In this document: positions 44,873 through 54,813 of the stretch, piece after piece
How positions within the stretch are numbered: position 1 is the stretch's first letter
How the letters are laid out: each line of letters begins with the position of its first letter
NCBI GenBank assembly: GCA_013376985.1
Contig: JACABB010000001.1
Span: 146,145-210,144 of the forward strand
DNA: 64,000 nt
DNA from: Bacteroidales bacterium
Lineage (GTDB): Bacteria > Bacteroidota > Bacteroidia > Bacteroidales > Tenuifilaceae
Direction: 5' to 3'
Made by a program: the position numbers and the translations under genes
Notes under the pieces: generated by a model
The model's database searches: none
Seen by the model: the letters and a program-made list of their open reading frames with translations, nothing else
Told to the model about the DNA's origin: nothing

Positions 44873-47260
44873 TTAGAAAAAATCATCCTCGTTTACCTCT
44901 TTTTTTACTTTCTTCTTTCCCTTTGCCTCCTCACAATCAGTATCAAAATATTTAGTCACTAAAGGTTTCTCCCACTGATCGTTTGGGGAAATACCTAAGC
45001 GAGAATCTTTGTAAACTTTTTGAAGGAAAAGAGCATAAATGGGTAAAGCCATGGTTGCTCCTTGACCAAAATACAATTCCTGAAAATGAACAGAACGATC
45101 CTCTGCCCCCACCCATGTGCCAGTTACTAAATTGGGGAGCATTCCCATAAACCATCCATCGGAGTGATTTTGGGTAGTTCCCGTTTTCCCTGCAATTGGA
45201 CCAAGAAGCTCATACGTTAGTCTTAATCGAACACCTGTTCCACTATTTATCACACCCTCAAGCAGATTGATCATAAGATATGCCGTTTGTTCACTTATCG
45301 CTTCGCTTTTTTGAGGGGTGAAACTTGCTAAAACGTTCCCGTTCTTATCCTCAATTTTAGTAACCATCAATGGTTCAACATGAACACCTTTATTAGCAAA
45401 AGTACTATACGCTCCAACCATCTCATAAAGAGAAACTTCAGAAGTTCCTAGAAAGACGGAGTGAACCGCTTGGATTTTACTCGAAATACCCATTTTCTTT
45501 ATGATATCTGCAACCGCTTGAGGCGTAAACTGCTTAATTAACCATGCAGAAATATTATTCACGGAGTTTGCAAGCCCCCACTTTAGGGTAACCATTTTTC
45601 CATCATATTTTGTACTCCCTGAGTTTTTTGGAGTCCATGTCGAATCCTTGAGTTCACCATCTTTATTTCTCATTTTTTCAATAAATGTTTGAGAAACATT
45701 GGGAACTTTATAGCAAGGAGAGTATCCCTCCTGCATCGCAAGTGTGTATAAGAATGGTTTTATAGTTGAACCAACTTGTCGTTTCCCTTGTAAGACCTGA
45801 TCGTACTTGAAATGCTTATAATTAGGACCTCCCACATATGCTTTAATAAAGCCTGTATGTGGATTCATTGCCATAAAACTTGCTCTAAAGAATCGTTTAT
45901 AATGTTTAATCGAATCCATCGGTGTCATCAGGGTGTCCTTCTCACCCTTCCAAGTAAATATAGTCATCCTTGTTTTGGTGTTAAAGTTGGTATAAATATT
46001 TTCCATTGACACTCCTTTACTTCTAAGGATTCTGTATCTATCAGTTTGTTTCATGGCATGAAGAAGAATCGATTTGACTTGCTCGTTGGTGAGCTTAGAG
46101 TCAAACAACCGATACCCACTTCTCTTCTGTTCGTAGTCAAATTGTAATTGAAGATACTTGCTTAAGTGCTCTTCTACCGCCTCTTCAGCATACTGCTGCA
46201 TCCTAGAGTTTATTGTAGTGTAAATTTTTAAACCATCCCTATATATACTATAAGGTGTACCATCGGGTTTTAGATTTTTATTGCACCAGCCATAAAGGGG
46301 ATTATCTGCCCATTGAAGAGAATCCTCAACAAATTGCTCATGAGTAAAATAAAATTTAGCATCAGGCTTTTTAGCGATTAGTATCAAACGAAGCGTTTCT
46401 CTAAAATAGGTTCCAAGTCCAACATTATGATCTTGAACCCTATAGGTTAACCTTATGGGAATTCTTACCAAAGAGTCATATTTGTGCTTAGTAAGAAATT
46501 CGTACTTATACATTTGTGATAAAACGAAGTTTCGTCGCTCTAAGGATCTTTCTGGATTACGAACGGGACTATATCTCGAAGGAGCATTAACTAAGCCAAT
46601 TAGTACTGCCGCTTGCTCAACCTTAATAGAATCTGGCGTAGTGTTAAAAAAGGTTTTTGCGGCTGATTTTATCCCATAGGAATTACCGCCAAACTCCACA
46701 ATGTTGAGATACATAGCTAAAATCTCATCCTTTGTGTAATTCTTTTCCAATTTTACTGCCGTAATCCATTCTTTAAACTTTGCAATTGAAAGATGGGCGA
46801 GTTTTGAAATAAAGAAACTATGATATATTGTATCACGGGGAAACAAGTTTTTAGCAAGTTGTTGGGTTATTGTACTCCCTCCTCCAGCTTCGCGGTTACC
46901 GAGCAGTAAAGTCTTAATAAACACACGCCCTAAACCCCTAGCATCAATCCCACTATGCTGGTAAAAACGTATATCCTCTGTCGCAAGAAGAGCCTTAACA
47001 AGATTTGGAGATATCTTATCATAACCTACAAAAGTTCTATTTTGTACGAAATACGTGCCAAGCACTTTATGGTCTTCCGAAATAACTTCCGAAGCCAAAT
47101 TACTTTTGGGGTTTTCAAGTTCCTCAAAGGTCGGCATTGGGCCAAACATCTCAATTGAAATAAAAATGTAAAGCAATGTAACAGATAGAAAAACAAAAGA
47201 GATGAGACCCCATAGCCACCATCTTATTTTTTTCTTAGTATCAAGTTTTTCTCGAAACAT
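44873..47260 (-). CDS. Penicillin-binding protein 1A
   Basis: A 795-residue bifunctional class A peptidoglycan synthase anchored by one helix (residues 17-36). Glycosyltransferase domain: LLATEDIRFYQHSGID with the catalytic Glu95, then GGSTITQQLAKNLF. Transpeptidase domain: the nucleophile motif GSTIK (Ser498, Lys501), SVN (566-568) and KTGTT (692-696). Single gene, divergent from topA, convergent with the ABC ATPase at a gap of only 2 nt. A TAACTTTG box lies 25 nt before the start. Confidence 0.96.
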   Translation of the reverse strand: MFREKLDTKKKIRWWLWGLISFVFLSVTLLYIFISIEMFGPMPTFEELENPKSNLASEVISEDHKVLGTYFVQNRTFVGYDKISPNLVKALLATEDIRFYQHSGIDARGLGRVFIKTLLLGNREAGGGSTITQQLAKNLFPRDTIYHSFFISKLAHLSIAKFKEWITAVKLEKNYTKDEILAMYLNIVEFGGNSYGIKSAAKTFFNTTPDSIKVEQAAVLIGLVNAPSRYSPVRNPERSLERRNFVLSQMYKYEFLTKHKYDSLVRIPIRLTYRVQDHNVGLGTYFRETLRLILIAKKPDAKFYFTHEQFVEDSLQWADNPLYGWCNKNLKPDGTPYSIYRDGLKIYTTINSRMQQYAEEAVEEHLSKYLQLQFDYEQKRSGYRLFDSKLTNEQVKSILLHAMKQTDRYRILRSKGVSMENIYTNFNTKTRMTIFTWKGEKDTLMTPMDSIKHYKRFFRASFMAMNPHTGFIKAYVGGPNYKHFKYDQVLQGKRQVGSTIKPFLYTLAMQEGYSPCYKVPNVSQTFIEKMRNKDGELKDSTWTPKNSGSTKYDGKMVTLKWGLANSVNNISAWLIKQFTPQAVADIIKKMGISSKIQAVHSVFLGTSEVSLYEMVGAYSTFANKGVHVEPLMVTKIEDKNGNVLASFTPQKSEAISEQTAYLMINLLEGVINSGTGVRLRLTYELLGPIAGKTGTTQNHSDGWFMGMLPNLVTGTWVGAEDRSVHFQELYFGQGATMALPIYALFLQKVYKDSRLGISPNDQWEKPLVTKYFDTDCEEAKGKKKVKKEVNEDDFF

Positions 47261-47285
47261 ACTCAGGCTTTTTTAAAAATTGGAA

Positions 47286-47293
47286 CAAAGTTA
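47286..47293 (-). promoter_or_regulatory. Putative -7 box of the PBP1A gene
   Basis: On the minus strand TAACTTTG is an exact TAnnTTTG match 25 nt before the ATG at 47260. No clear TTTG -33 box is seen at the usual spacing. Confidence 0.45.
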
Positions 47294-47492
47294 ATAATAA
47301 TTTAAAAGGTATTTCTTCCAGCTTTTGAATGTTACGGAGAATCTTTGTTTAATGGTGTTTTTAAATGGTAACAGGTTCGCTGCAAAAGAAGTATTTTATT
47401 TCTTAAAAAAGTATTTTTAATATTTTTTTTGCGGTTACTTCGTTTATTGTTTTACTTTGTGCCAGTTTTTATATCAAATTTTATAATAAGGT

Positions 47493-49814
47493 ATGATCCA
47501 AAATCTTGTTATTGTTGAGTCACCCGCCAAAGCTAAAACTATCGAAAAGTTTTTAGGAAAGGAGTTTGTTGTAAAGTCAAGCTTTGGGCATATACGAGAT
47601 CTCTCCAAAAAAAATCTGGGTATCGATATTGAAAAAGGGTTTAAGCCTGAGTATATCGTTAACGATGATAAAAAAAAGGTTGTAGATGATCTACGCAAAA
47701 GTGTTGCTGAATCCGAAACCGTTTGGCTTGCATCTGATGAGGATCGCGAAGGAGAAGCAATTGCTTGGCATCTAAGCGAAGTTCTTAAGCTGGATAAGAA
47801 AAAAATCAAAAGAATAGTTTTTCACGAGATTACCAAAGATGCTATACAAAACGCTATAAAGAACCCTCGAGGAATAGATTATAACCTTGTTAATGCTCAG
47901 CAAGCACGAAGAATACTCGATCGGCTTGTGGGTTTTGAACTATCACCCATACTCTGGAAAAAAGTAAAACCAGCACTATCCGCAGGGAGGGTTCAATCCG
48001 TTGCAGTAAGACTATTGGTTGAAAGAGAACGAGAAGTATTTGCATTTAGCTCTTCCTCTTTTTTTAAGGTAGTCGCTCTTTTCAAAGGAGATACTGAAAT
48101 AAAAGCTGAACTTTCTGAAAAACTTCTGACCTTAAAGGAAGCACTTGATTTCATCGAAAACTGTAAAACTGCAATTTTTACGGTTTCGGATGTTAGCAAA
48201 AAACCCTCAAAAAAAACACCTGCACCACCTTTCACAACATCAACTCTCCAACAGGAGGCTAGTCGTAAATTAAACTTTTCTGTTTCTCAAACCATGACCA
48301 TTGCCCAAAAACTTTATGAAGCAGGTCATATCACATACATGAGAACAGACTCCGTGAATCTTTCCGATACGGCTATTGACGCTGCAAAAAAAACAATCAT
48401 TGAAGAGTTTGGTGAAAAATATCATAACCCCAGACGGTTTAAAACAAAATCAAAAGGAGCCCAAGAGGCACACGAAGCAATAAGACCAACTTACTTTGAT
48501 AAACAAAAAATTACTGGTAGTACTGGTGAACAGAGGCTTTACGACCTAATCTGGAAAAGAACCATTGCATCGCAAATGAGTGATGCCCAACTCGAAAAAA
48601 CAACTGTCACAATAAATATTTCAACATCAACTTATAAATTTATTGCTTCTGGTGAAGTTATACTGTTTGATGGCTTTCTAAGAGTATACCTTGAATCTAC
48701 GGACGATGATTCAGACGAGTCGGGTAAAGATCTCTTGCCTCCAATGAAAGCAGGTCAAATACTTACACCAAAAGAAATTACGGCAAACGAACGATTTACC
48801 CAGCGTCCCCCAAGATATACAGAAGCAAGTCTTGTGAAAAAACTTGAAGAGTTGGGCATTGGACGCCCCTCAACTTATGCACCAACAATTTCTACCATAA
48901 TAACACGTGGTTATGTTCTTAAGGAAGATCGAGAGGGTATTATTCGAAAATACATTTCAATTCTATTAAAAAGCGGGAAAATAACAAAGGAGGAAAAAAC
49001 TGAAATTACTGGAGCCGAAAAAGCAAAACTGTTTCCAAGCGACATAGGTATTGTTGTGAATGATTTTCTTGTAGAATATTTTAAAAACATCCTTAATTAT
49101 AATTTTACCGCTACAGTAGAAAAAGATTTTGACGAAATTGCCGAAGGAAAAATTGAATGGGCTAAAATGATTGAACAGTTTTATCGTCCATTTCATAAAG
49201 ATGTTGAAAAAACACTTCTCGAATCTGATTATAGCAAAGGAGAAAGGGTACTCGGCACAGATCCTAAAACAGGGAAATCCGTTACAGTTCGAATTGGGCG
49301 CTTTGGCCCTATTGCTCAAATAGGGGAAAACGATACGGAAAAAAATGTTAAAGCTCAATATGCAAGTCTTCTCAAAGGTCAACTTATCGAAACTATTACA
49401 TTAGAAGAAGCCTTATCGCTCTTCAACCTACCAAGAAATTTAGGACTTTATGAAGAAAAAGAAGTTGTAATTGGAATTGGACGTTTTGGCCCATATGTTC
49501 GTCATGCATCAAAATTCTTTTCATTAAAGAAAGAAGATAACCCAATAACCATAAATTTACCAAGGGCTATCGAAATAATCGAAGAGGGTCGAAAAAAAGA
49601 AAGAGAAAAAGTGATCAGGGTTTTTGAAGAGGAATCATCCTTGCAACTTTTAAATGGTCGATGGGGTGCTTATATAAATTACAAAGGAGATAATTATAAA
49701 TTGCCCAAAGGTTCCGATCCTCAAAAACTAAACTATTCCGATTGCATTAAAATCGTGAACGAACAGAAACCAACAAATAAAAAGAAAAAAGTATCAGGAA
49801 AAACAAAGCGATGA
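47493..49814 (+). CDS. topA: DNA topoisomerase I
   Basis: A 773-residue type IA topoisomerase that relaxes negative supercoils. Toprim: IVESPAKAKTIEKFLG (Glu9) and the DEDRE acid cluster (82-86). Catalytic tyrosine Tyr282 in GHITYMRTDSVNL. The usual C-terminal Cys4 zinc ribbons are replaced by topoisomerase C-terminal repeats (IGRFGPIAQIG, IGRFGPYVRHASKFFSL), ending in a Lys-rich tail. The ATG of the arginase-like gene overlaps its stop by 4 nt (ATGA), so the two are translationally coupled. Divergent from PBP1A. Confidence 0.97.
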   Translation: MIQNLVIVESPAKAKTIEKFLGKEFVVKSSFGHIRDLSKKNLGIDIEKGFKPEYIVNDDKKKVVDDLRKSVAESETVWLASDEDREGEAIAWHLSEVLKLDKKKIKRIVFHEITKDAIQNAIKNPRGIDYNLVNAQQARRILDRLVGFELSPILWKKVKPALSAGRVQSVAVRLLVEREREVFAFSSSSFFKVVALFKGDTEIKAELSEKLLTLKEALDFIENCKTAIFTVSDVSKKPSKKTPAPPFTTSTLQQEASRKLNFSVSQTMTIAQKLYEAGHITYMRTDSVNLSDTAIDAAKKTIIEEFGEKYHNPRRFKTKSKGAQEAHEAIRPTYFDKQKITGSTGEQRLYDLIWKRTIASQMSDAQLEKTTVTINISTSTYKFIASGEVILFDGFLRVYLESTDDDSDESGKDLLPPMKAGQILTPKEITANERFTQRPPRYTEASLVKKLEELGIGRPSTYAPTISTIITRGYVLKEDREGIIRKYISILLKSGKITKEEKTEITGAEKAKLFPSDIGIVVNDFLVEYFKNILNYNFTATVEKDFDEIAEGKIEWAKMIEQFYRPFHKDVEKTLLESDYSKGERVLGTDPKTGKSVTVRIGRFGPIAQIGENDTEKNVKAQYASLLKGQLIETITLEEALSLFNLPRNLGLYEEKEVVIGIGRFGPYVRHASKFFSLKKEDNPITINLPRAIEIIEEGRKKEREKVIRVFEEESSLQLLNGRWGAYINYKGDNYKLPKGSDPQKLNYSDCIKIVNEQKPTNKKKKVSGKTKR

Positions 49815-50974
49815 ATCCAGCCGATTATCTTGATCCATCTGACTCAATATCATTTCACGGAGGTGTACCAAAAGAATCATCAATTCTAACAAACATCACC
49901 TCCTTCAAGTATAAAAAAGCATTCCCTGAAGTAAAACAGGGTGATATTGTTGTTTTAGGTATTCCCGAAAGCAGGAATTCCTCCAATATTGGTTCGTCAA
50001 AATCACCCGATTTAATTCGATCATATTTATACGGGCTTTCAAACTTCCCTCTAAAAGTAAAAATAATAGATGGGGGAAACTTAAAGCCAACAAAAAACCC
50101 TTCGGATTCATACTCTGCAATAAAAGATTTAGTTGATTTTTTTCTTGGGAAAAAAACCACATTGATTCTTCTTGGCGGAACACAGGAGATATCTCTAGCT
50201 ATTTATCAAGCAATCTGCATTCATCGAAAAAGCATTGGGGTATCGTTTATTGATTCTCGCTTGGATTTAGGAGAGCCTGATGGCGGCTTTTGCGCCACTA
50301 ATTACATTCAAAAATTTCTCGAAGAACCCATTAAAAACCTATTCAATATTAGTCTTGTTGGCTATCAAAACTATCTGGTCGATCCTAAACAAATCGATTC
50401 CTTAACTAAAAAAAATCACGAAGCCTTTAGGTTGGGTTTTGTTAGAGGAAATTTTCGTGAAGTAGAACCAAGTTTTAGAGATTCCGATTTTGTAAGCCTC
50501 GATCTTGGGGCAATAAGACACTCGGACTGCTCCGGAAATATTAACCCTTCTCCTAATGGGCTTTATGCAGAGGAGGCGTGTCAACTATCAAGGTTTTCGG
50601 GATTAAGCGATAGAACCTGCTGCTTTGGCATATTTGAACTCAATTCAGAATCTGATCCGTCTCTTCAAAGCGCACATTTATCGGCTCAACTAATTTGGCA
50701 TTTTATAGAAGCTTTTTCACAAAGAAAAGGTGAAGCTCCATATAATAATATTGATTTTAAAAAGTTTATTGTGAAAAGTAATACGCCTGGAATTGACATG
50801 ATATTTTATAAAAGTATGATTTCGGACAACTGGTGGATGGAAATTCCAACGAATAACTATGAATTATTTCCCGATGGAAGAGTAATAATTGCCTGTTCTT
50901 ATAATGATTATGTTCTTGCAAGCAAACAAGAATTACCAGAAAGATGGATTCGGGTATACAATAAAGTGGTATAA
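49811..50974 (+). CDS. Arginase-fold protein with lost metal ligands (probable pseudoenzyme)
   Basis: A 387-residue protein with the ureohydrolase fold (ILLGGTQEISLAIYQAI, VSFIDSRLDLG, FVSLDLGAIRHSD). Active arginases and formimidoylglutamases have GGDHS, DAHxD and SxDxDxxDP; here the His of the first is Gln125, the His of the second is Arg150, and the second Asp of the third is Gly233, leaving only Asp148, Asp152 and Asp231 of six ligands. A dinuclear metal site is therefore unlikely, which suggests a binding or structural role. Its start overlaps the topA stop (ATGA); the PorP/SprF-like gene follows 212 nt later. Confidence 0.85.
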   Translation: MNPADYLDPSDSISFHGGVPKESSILTNITSFKYKKAFPEVKQGDIVVLGIPESRNSSNIGSSKSPDLIRSYLYGLSNFPLKVKIIDGGNLKPTKNPSDSYSAIKDLVDFFLGKKTTLILLGGTQEISLAIYQAICIHRKSIGVSFIDSRLDLGEPDGGFCATNYIQKFLEEPIKNLFNISLVGYQNYLVDPKQIDSLTKKNHEAFRLGFVRGNFREVEPSFRDSDFVSLDLGAIRHSDCSGNINPSPNGLYAEEACQLSRFSGLSDRTCCFGIFELNSESDPSLQSAHLSAQLIWHFIEAFSQRKGEAPYNNIDFKKFIVKSNTPGIDMIFYKSMISDNWWMEIPTNNYELFPDGRVIIACSYNDYVLASKQELPERWIRVYNKVV

Positions 50975-51186
50975 TTTCGTTAAACATATTTTGATAAATT
51001 AATATTTTTACGCCATGATAATAAAAATTTAAAGCATAAGTGATAACTTTTTTCAATGAATAAATGTATACGCAATTAATTTTTCATTCATTTATCAACA
51101 TATTATTGTTAATAAAATTTGTAAGGAATCAATATTTTTATTTACTTTACCTTTCGGTTGAACCATATTTAGTGAGATATAACAGT

Positions 51187-52125
51187 ATGCGATTAAAGAA
51201 ATTTGTTCTAGTACTTTTTTCTGGTCTCTTTTATTCCGCTGTTTTTGGACAGCAGGATCCTCAATTCTCGCAGGTTATATTTAATCAAATGAGCATAAAT
51301 CCTGGATATGCAGGAAGTAATGATATGATTAATGCAAATGCAATTAATAGGATTCAATGGGTTGGATTTAATGGTGCTCCATCAACCACTTCTTTTACAA
51401 TTAACTCTCCTATTGCACCTTTTGGATTTAAGAGTGGAGTTGGTCTAAATATTCTAAGCGACAACCCTGGATTCAATAAGGATTTAGGCCTTAATTTTTC
51501 CTATGCTGCTCGTTTCAAAGCAGGAAAAGGAAATCTTGGTATTGGTCCTAGTATCGGTTTTATTAATAATTCAATCGATCCTAAATGGAACTATCCCAAT
51601 GTTAGCACAGATAAAGCAATCCCTCAAGGCAAACAAAACAGTGTGAATTTTGATTTGGGCTTTGGGTTATACTATAATACAGATAATATGTTTTTTGGTC
51701 TCTCTGCAACGCATCTTAATGGAACCAAAATGAACAAGTCTATCAGTCCATCCCATTATTCTAGACAATATTATCTTACAGGAGGTTACATATTAAATCT
51801 ACCGAATCCTTCATGGCAATTTAGTCCATCTGCCTATGTTGTTTCCGATTTAGTATTATCTCAGTTTTCATTATCGGCAAACCTAAAATACAATAAAAAA
51901 TTCTGGGGTGGCGTTTCTTATCGCATGGGTCGTTTAGGTGAAGCCATAACAGGAATGTTGGGAATTGAATTGTTTAATGGATTAAAAATTGGTTACGCTT
52001 ACGAATTTTCAATGCGTGAGATTAGTAACTATAATGATGGTTCTCATGAATTTATGCTTGGATATTCCTTTAAATTGAAAAAGGAACGTCCTCCTCAACA
52101 ATTTAAAAGTATAAGATTTTTGTAA
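51187..52125 (+). CDS. porP: PorP/SprF-family outer membrane protein of type IX secretion
   Basis: A 312-residue outer membrane beta-barrel with a signal peptide (MRLKKFVLVLFSGLFYSAVFG) and the family start QQDPQFSQVIFNQMSINPGYAGSN. The pattern of alternating strands to the C-terminus supports a barrel. In Porphyromonas and Flavobacterium the family is part of, or associated with, the type IX secretion machinery. The ATG at 51187 starts the signal peptide; the frame is open to 51064 but the extension is not leader-like. It directly precedes gldK. Confidence 0.9.
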   Translation: MRLKKFVLVLFSGLFYSAVFGQQDPQFSQVIFNQMSINPGYAGSNDMINANAINRIQWVGFNGAPSTTSFTINSPIAPFGFKSGVGLNILSDNPGFNKDLGLNFSYAARFKAGKGNLGIGPSIGFINNSIDPKWNYPNVSTDKAIPQGKQNSVNFDLGFGLYYNTDNMFFGLSATHLNGTKMNKSISPSHYSRQYYLTGGYILNLPNPSWQFSPSAYVVSDLVLSQFSLSANLKYNKKFWGGVSYRMGRLGEAITGMLGIELFNGLKIGYAYEFSMREISNYNDGSHEFMLGYSFKLKKERPPQQFKSIRFL

Positions 52126-52181
52126 ACCATTAAAACTGGATTCAAAAAAAATTACGTTATTTGCTAAATAAACGGAGTGTT

Positions 52182-53513
52182 ATGAAAAAGCTTCTTATTT
52201 TAAGTGTTCTTATATCCCTTCTGTGGAGTTGCGGTCCAAACAGAGAAGGAGAACTTGTTGGTGTTCCTGGGAGAAAAAGCTATTCAGAACCCAATCCATA
52301 CAATATGGTATTTGTTCCAATGGGTTCATTTAACATCGGCGGTAACGATCAGGATGTTTCGTGGGCTATTAACGCTCCAACTAAAACCATATCTGTTGAC
52401 GCATTTTGGATGGATCAAACCGAAATTACAAACAACCAATATCGTCAATTTGTGTTTTATGTTCGGGACTCTATTGCCAGAAGAAAACTTGCAGAACAAA
52501 ATGATGAATTTGCAATTTCTGAAGATCAATTTGGTAATCCAATTGATCCGCCAACCTTAAATTGGGAAATTCCAATCGATGCTACTGATGAAGGGCAGGC
52601 CGAGATATTAAAAGATATGTATTACTCTAAAGAAGAAAGTTTTTATGGTCGTAAAGAAATTGATACAAGAAAACTTGATTATGAGTATTTCTGGATAGAC
52701 CTAAAACAAGCAGCCGAAAAGCGTAACCGTTATAATTTTGAAACTCAAAGTTATGATAAGGGTGAAATAATAAATAACATGGGTGTTCCAGTCAAAGTTA
52801 CAGATCGTTCGTCTTTTATAATTCGTGATAAAGTTAATGTTTATCCAGACACCCTCTGTTGGATTAGCGATTTTTCATACTCATATAACGAACCATATAC
52901 AACTACATACTTTTGGCATCCTTCTTACGATAATTATCCTGTTGTTGGCGTTTCATGGAAACAAGCAACTGCTTTTTGTATTTGGAGAACCCAAACCTTT
53001 AATAAGTATTTAACGAGACAGGGGTTGTCCGGATCTAACGACTTCAGACTTCCAACTGAATCCGAATGGGAATATGCTGCTCGAGGAGGTCTAGATCATA
53101 GCATGTACCCTTGGGGTGGTCCATATACTCGTAATGCCGAAGGCTGTTTCCTTGCTAACTTCAAACCATTAAGGGGTAATTTAGTTGATGATGGAGGATT
53201 TATTTCACTTGCTGTTGGCAGTTATGAACCAAACGATTATGGATTATATGATATGGCGGGTAATGTTGCAGAATGGACAGCTAACGCATATGACGAAAGT
53301 GCTTATTCGTTTATGCACGATATGAACCCAGATTATAAATATAATGCAAAACCGACCGATCCTCCTGCGCTGAAGCGCAAAGTTATTCGTGGTGGTTCAT
53401 GGAAAGATATTGGTTTTTTCCTTCAGGTAGGCACTCGTACATTTGAATATCAAGATACGACTAAATCATACATTGGTTTTAGGTGTGTAAAGTCTTGGTT
53501 AGGGGGTAAGTAA
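52182..53513 (+). CDS. gldK: Type IX secretion lipoprotein GldK/PorK
   Basis: A 443-residue lipoprotein with an FGE-sulfatase-like (SUMF1) fold that forms part of the periplasmic ring of type IX secretion with GldN. The signal ends in LLWSC (Cys17). The fold is visible as VFVPMGSFNIGGNDQDVSW, FWMDQTEITNNQYRQF, LPTESEWEYAARGG, MAGNVAEWT and RGGSWKDIGFF. The ATG at 52182 sits behind a ribosome site (CGGAGTG). gldL follows after 44 nt. Confidence 0.96.
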   Translation: MKKLLILSVLISLLWSCGPNREGELVGVPGRKSYSEPNPYNMVFVPMGSFNIGGNDQDVSWAINAPTKTISVDAFWMDQTEITNNQYRQFVFYVRDSIARRKLAEQNDEFAISEDQFGNPIDPPTLNWEIPIDATDEGQAEILKDMYYSKEESFYGRKEIDTRKLDYEYFWIDLKQAAEKRNRYNFETQSYDKGEIINNMGVPVKVTDRSSFIIRDKVNVYPDTLCWISDFSYSYNEPYTTTYFWHPSYDNYPVVGVSWKQATAFCIWRTQTFNKYLTRQGLSGSNDFRLPTESEWEYAARGGLDHSMYPWGGPYTRNAEGCFLANFKPLRGNLVDDGGFISLAVGSYEPNDYGLYDMAGNVAEWTANAYDESAYSFMHDMNPDYKYNAKPTDPPALKRKVIRGGSWKDIGFFLQVGTRTFEYQDTTKSYIGFRCVKSWLGGK

Positions 53514-53557
53514 GATATATGCATCAAGGTGCATTAATAACTTAATAATTTAACACC

Positions 53558-54793
53558 ATGGGATTTAATATTTCTGAAATAGTCCAAGGATCTGGTTGGA
53601 AAAACTTTATGAAGTATCTCTATGGATGGGGTGCTTCCATTGTAATTCTTGGTGCCATGTTTAAAATTCTTCACCTAAAAGGTGCGGCTCAAATGCTTAT
53701 GGTCGGGATGTCAATTGAAGCAATTATCTTCTTTTTTTCAGCTTTCGAACCAATTCACGAAGAAGTTGATTGGACCTTAGTTTATCCCGAACTAGCAGGT
53801 ATGTCTGACGAGGAAGAACTTCGAAAATACAGGAGTGATAGTAAACATGGAGGTGGTTTAGATGCCGATTCTATTAAAGAAATTATAACCAGTGTTATGG
53901 CCACAAGCGGAGGTCAAGTAGTTAATCAACCAACCAGCTCTTCCGGTCAAGCTCAACAAGTTCCAATCGGTGTCTCTGGAGCACTAATTTTTACTGAAAA
54001 GTTTAACAAAATGCTCGAAAACGCTGAAATTAGCCCAGAACTTTTCGATAAAGTAAGTCGTGGTTTAAATAAACTTAGTGATACCTCAACTAAAATTGCT
54101 GATATTTCTAATGCTGCGGTGGCAACAAATGAATATGCCGATAAGATGAAAAAAGCAGCAGAATCAATTGGTTCATTTACAGACAACTACTCAAAATCAG
54201 GTCAAGTTCTTAACGAATCTATAAATATTCTTTCCGAAAATTATCAAAAAACGGCAGGTATTGTTGCAGAAAGCGGTCAGGACTTCATGAATGGAGTAAG
54301 TAAATCTGTAACAAACCTACAAGACCAACTTACTAAAGCAGGTGAAAACGTAAGCACACGTATTAATGAATCAGGAAATAAGGTTGCTAGCGAATTAGGA
54401 GCCGCTGCTAATGGATTAACTCTAACTTATAAACAAGCAACGGATTCACTAAACCTCACCTATCAACAACTTTCTGATGCCATGAAAACAAATGGCAATA
54501 TTATTAGCCAAGGAAGTGGCGGTTACCAAGAACAACTTGAACGATTAAATAAGAATATGTCTGCTCTCAATGCTGCTCATGAATTACATCTTCAAGAGAC
54601 AAATCAGCGTTTGAAAGAGGCTGAGAAGGTTTATTCTGGTGTAGATGGTATGATGAAAAAGATTAATACATCAGTTACTGAAACCGAGAAGTTTACTGAA
54701 GCTCTTGAGTTACTCAACAAGAATATTTCAGCATTAAATTCTGTTTATGGCAATATGCTTTCGGCAATGAATATTATGTCGAATGGCAAATAA
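53558..54793 (+). CDS. gldL: Type IX secretion motor protein GldL/PorL, long C-terminus
   Basis: The inner membrane stator of the proton-driven motor that powers type IX secretion and gliding. Two membrane helices lie in residues about 22-62 (WGASIVILGAMFKILHLKG; MLMVGMSIEAIIFFFSAFEP) with Lys36, His39, Glu54 and Glu64, which fit the conserved protonatable positions of the family. At 411 residues it is much longer than most GldL: after a Gly/Ser/Gln linker near 115-140 it has a coiled-coil-like region of about 260 residues. Flanked by gldK and gldM in the operon. Confidence 0.92.
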   Translation: MGFNISEIVQGSGWKNFMKYLYGWGASIVILGAMFKILHLKGAAQMLMVGMSIEAIIFFFSAFEPIHEEVDWTLVYPELAGMSDEEELRKYRSDSKHGGGLDADSIKEIITSVMATSGGQVVNQPTSSSGQAQQVPIGVSGALIFTEKFNKMLENAEISPELFDKVSRGLNKLSDTSTKIADISNAAVATNEYADKMKKAAESIGSFTDNYSKSGQVLNESINILSENYQKTAGIVAESGQDFMNGVSKSVTNLQDQLTKAGENVSTRINESGNKVASELGAAANGLTLTYKQATDSLNLTYQQLSDAMKTNGNIISQGSGGYQEQLERLNKNMSALNAAHELHLQETNQRLKEAEKVYSGVDGMMKKINTSVTETEKFTEALELLNKNISALNSVYGNMLSAMNIMSNGK

Positions 54794-54813
54794 TCCTTTA
54801 GACTAATTGGTCT

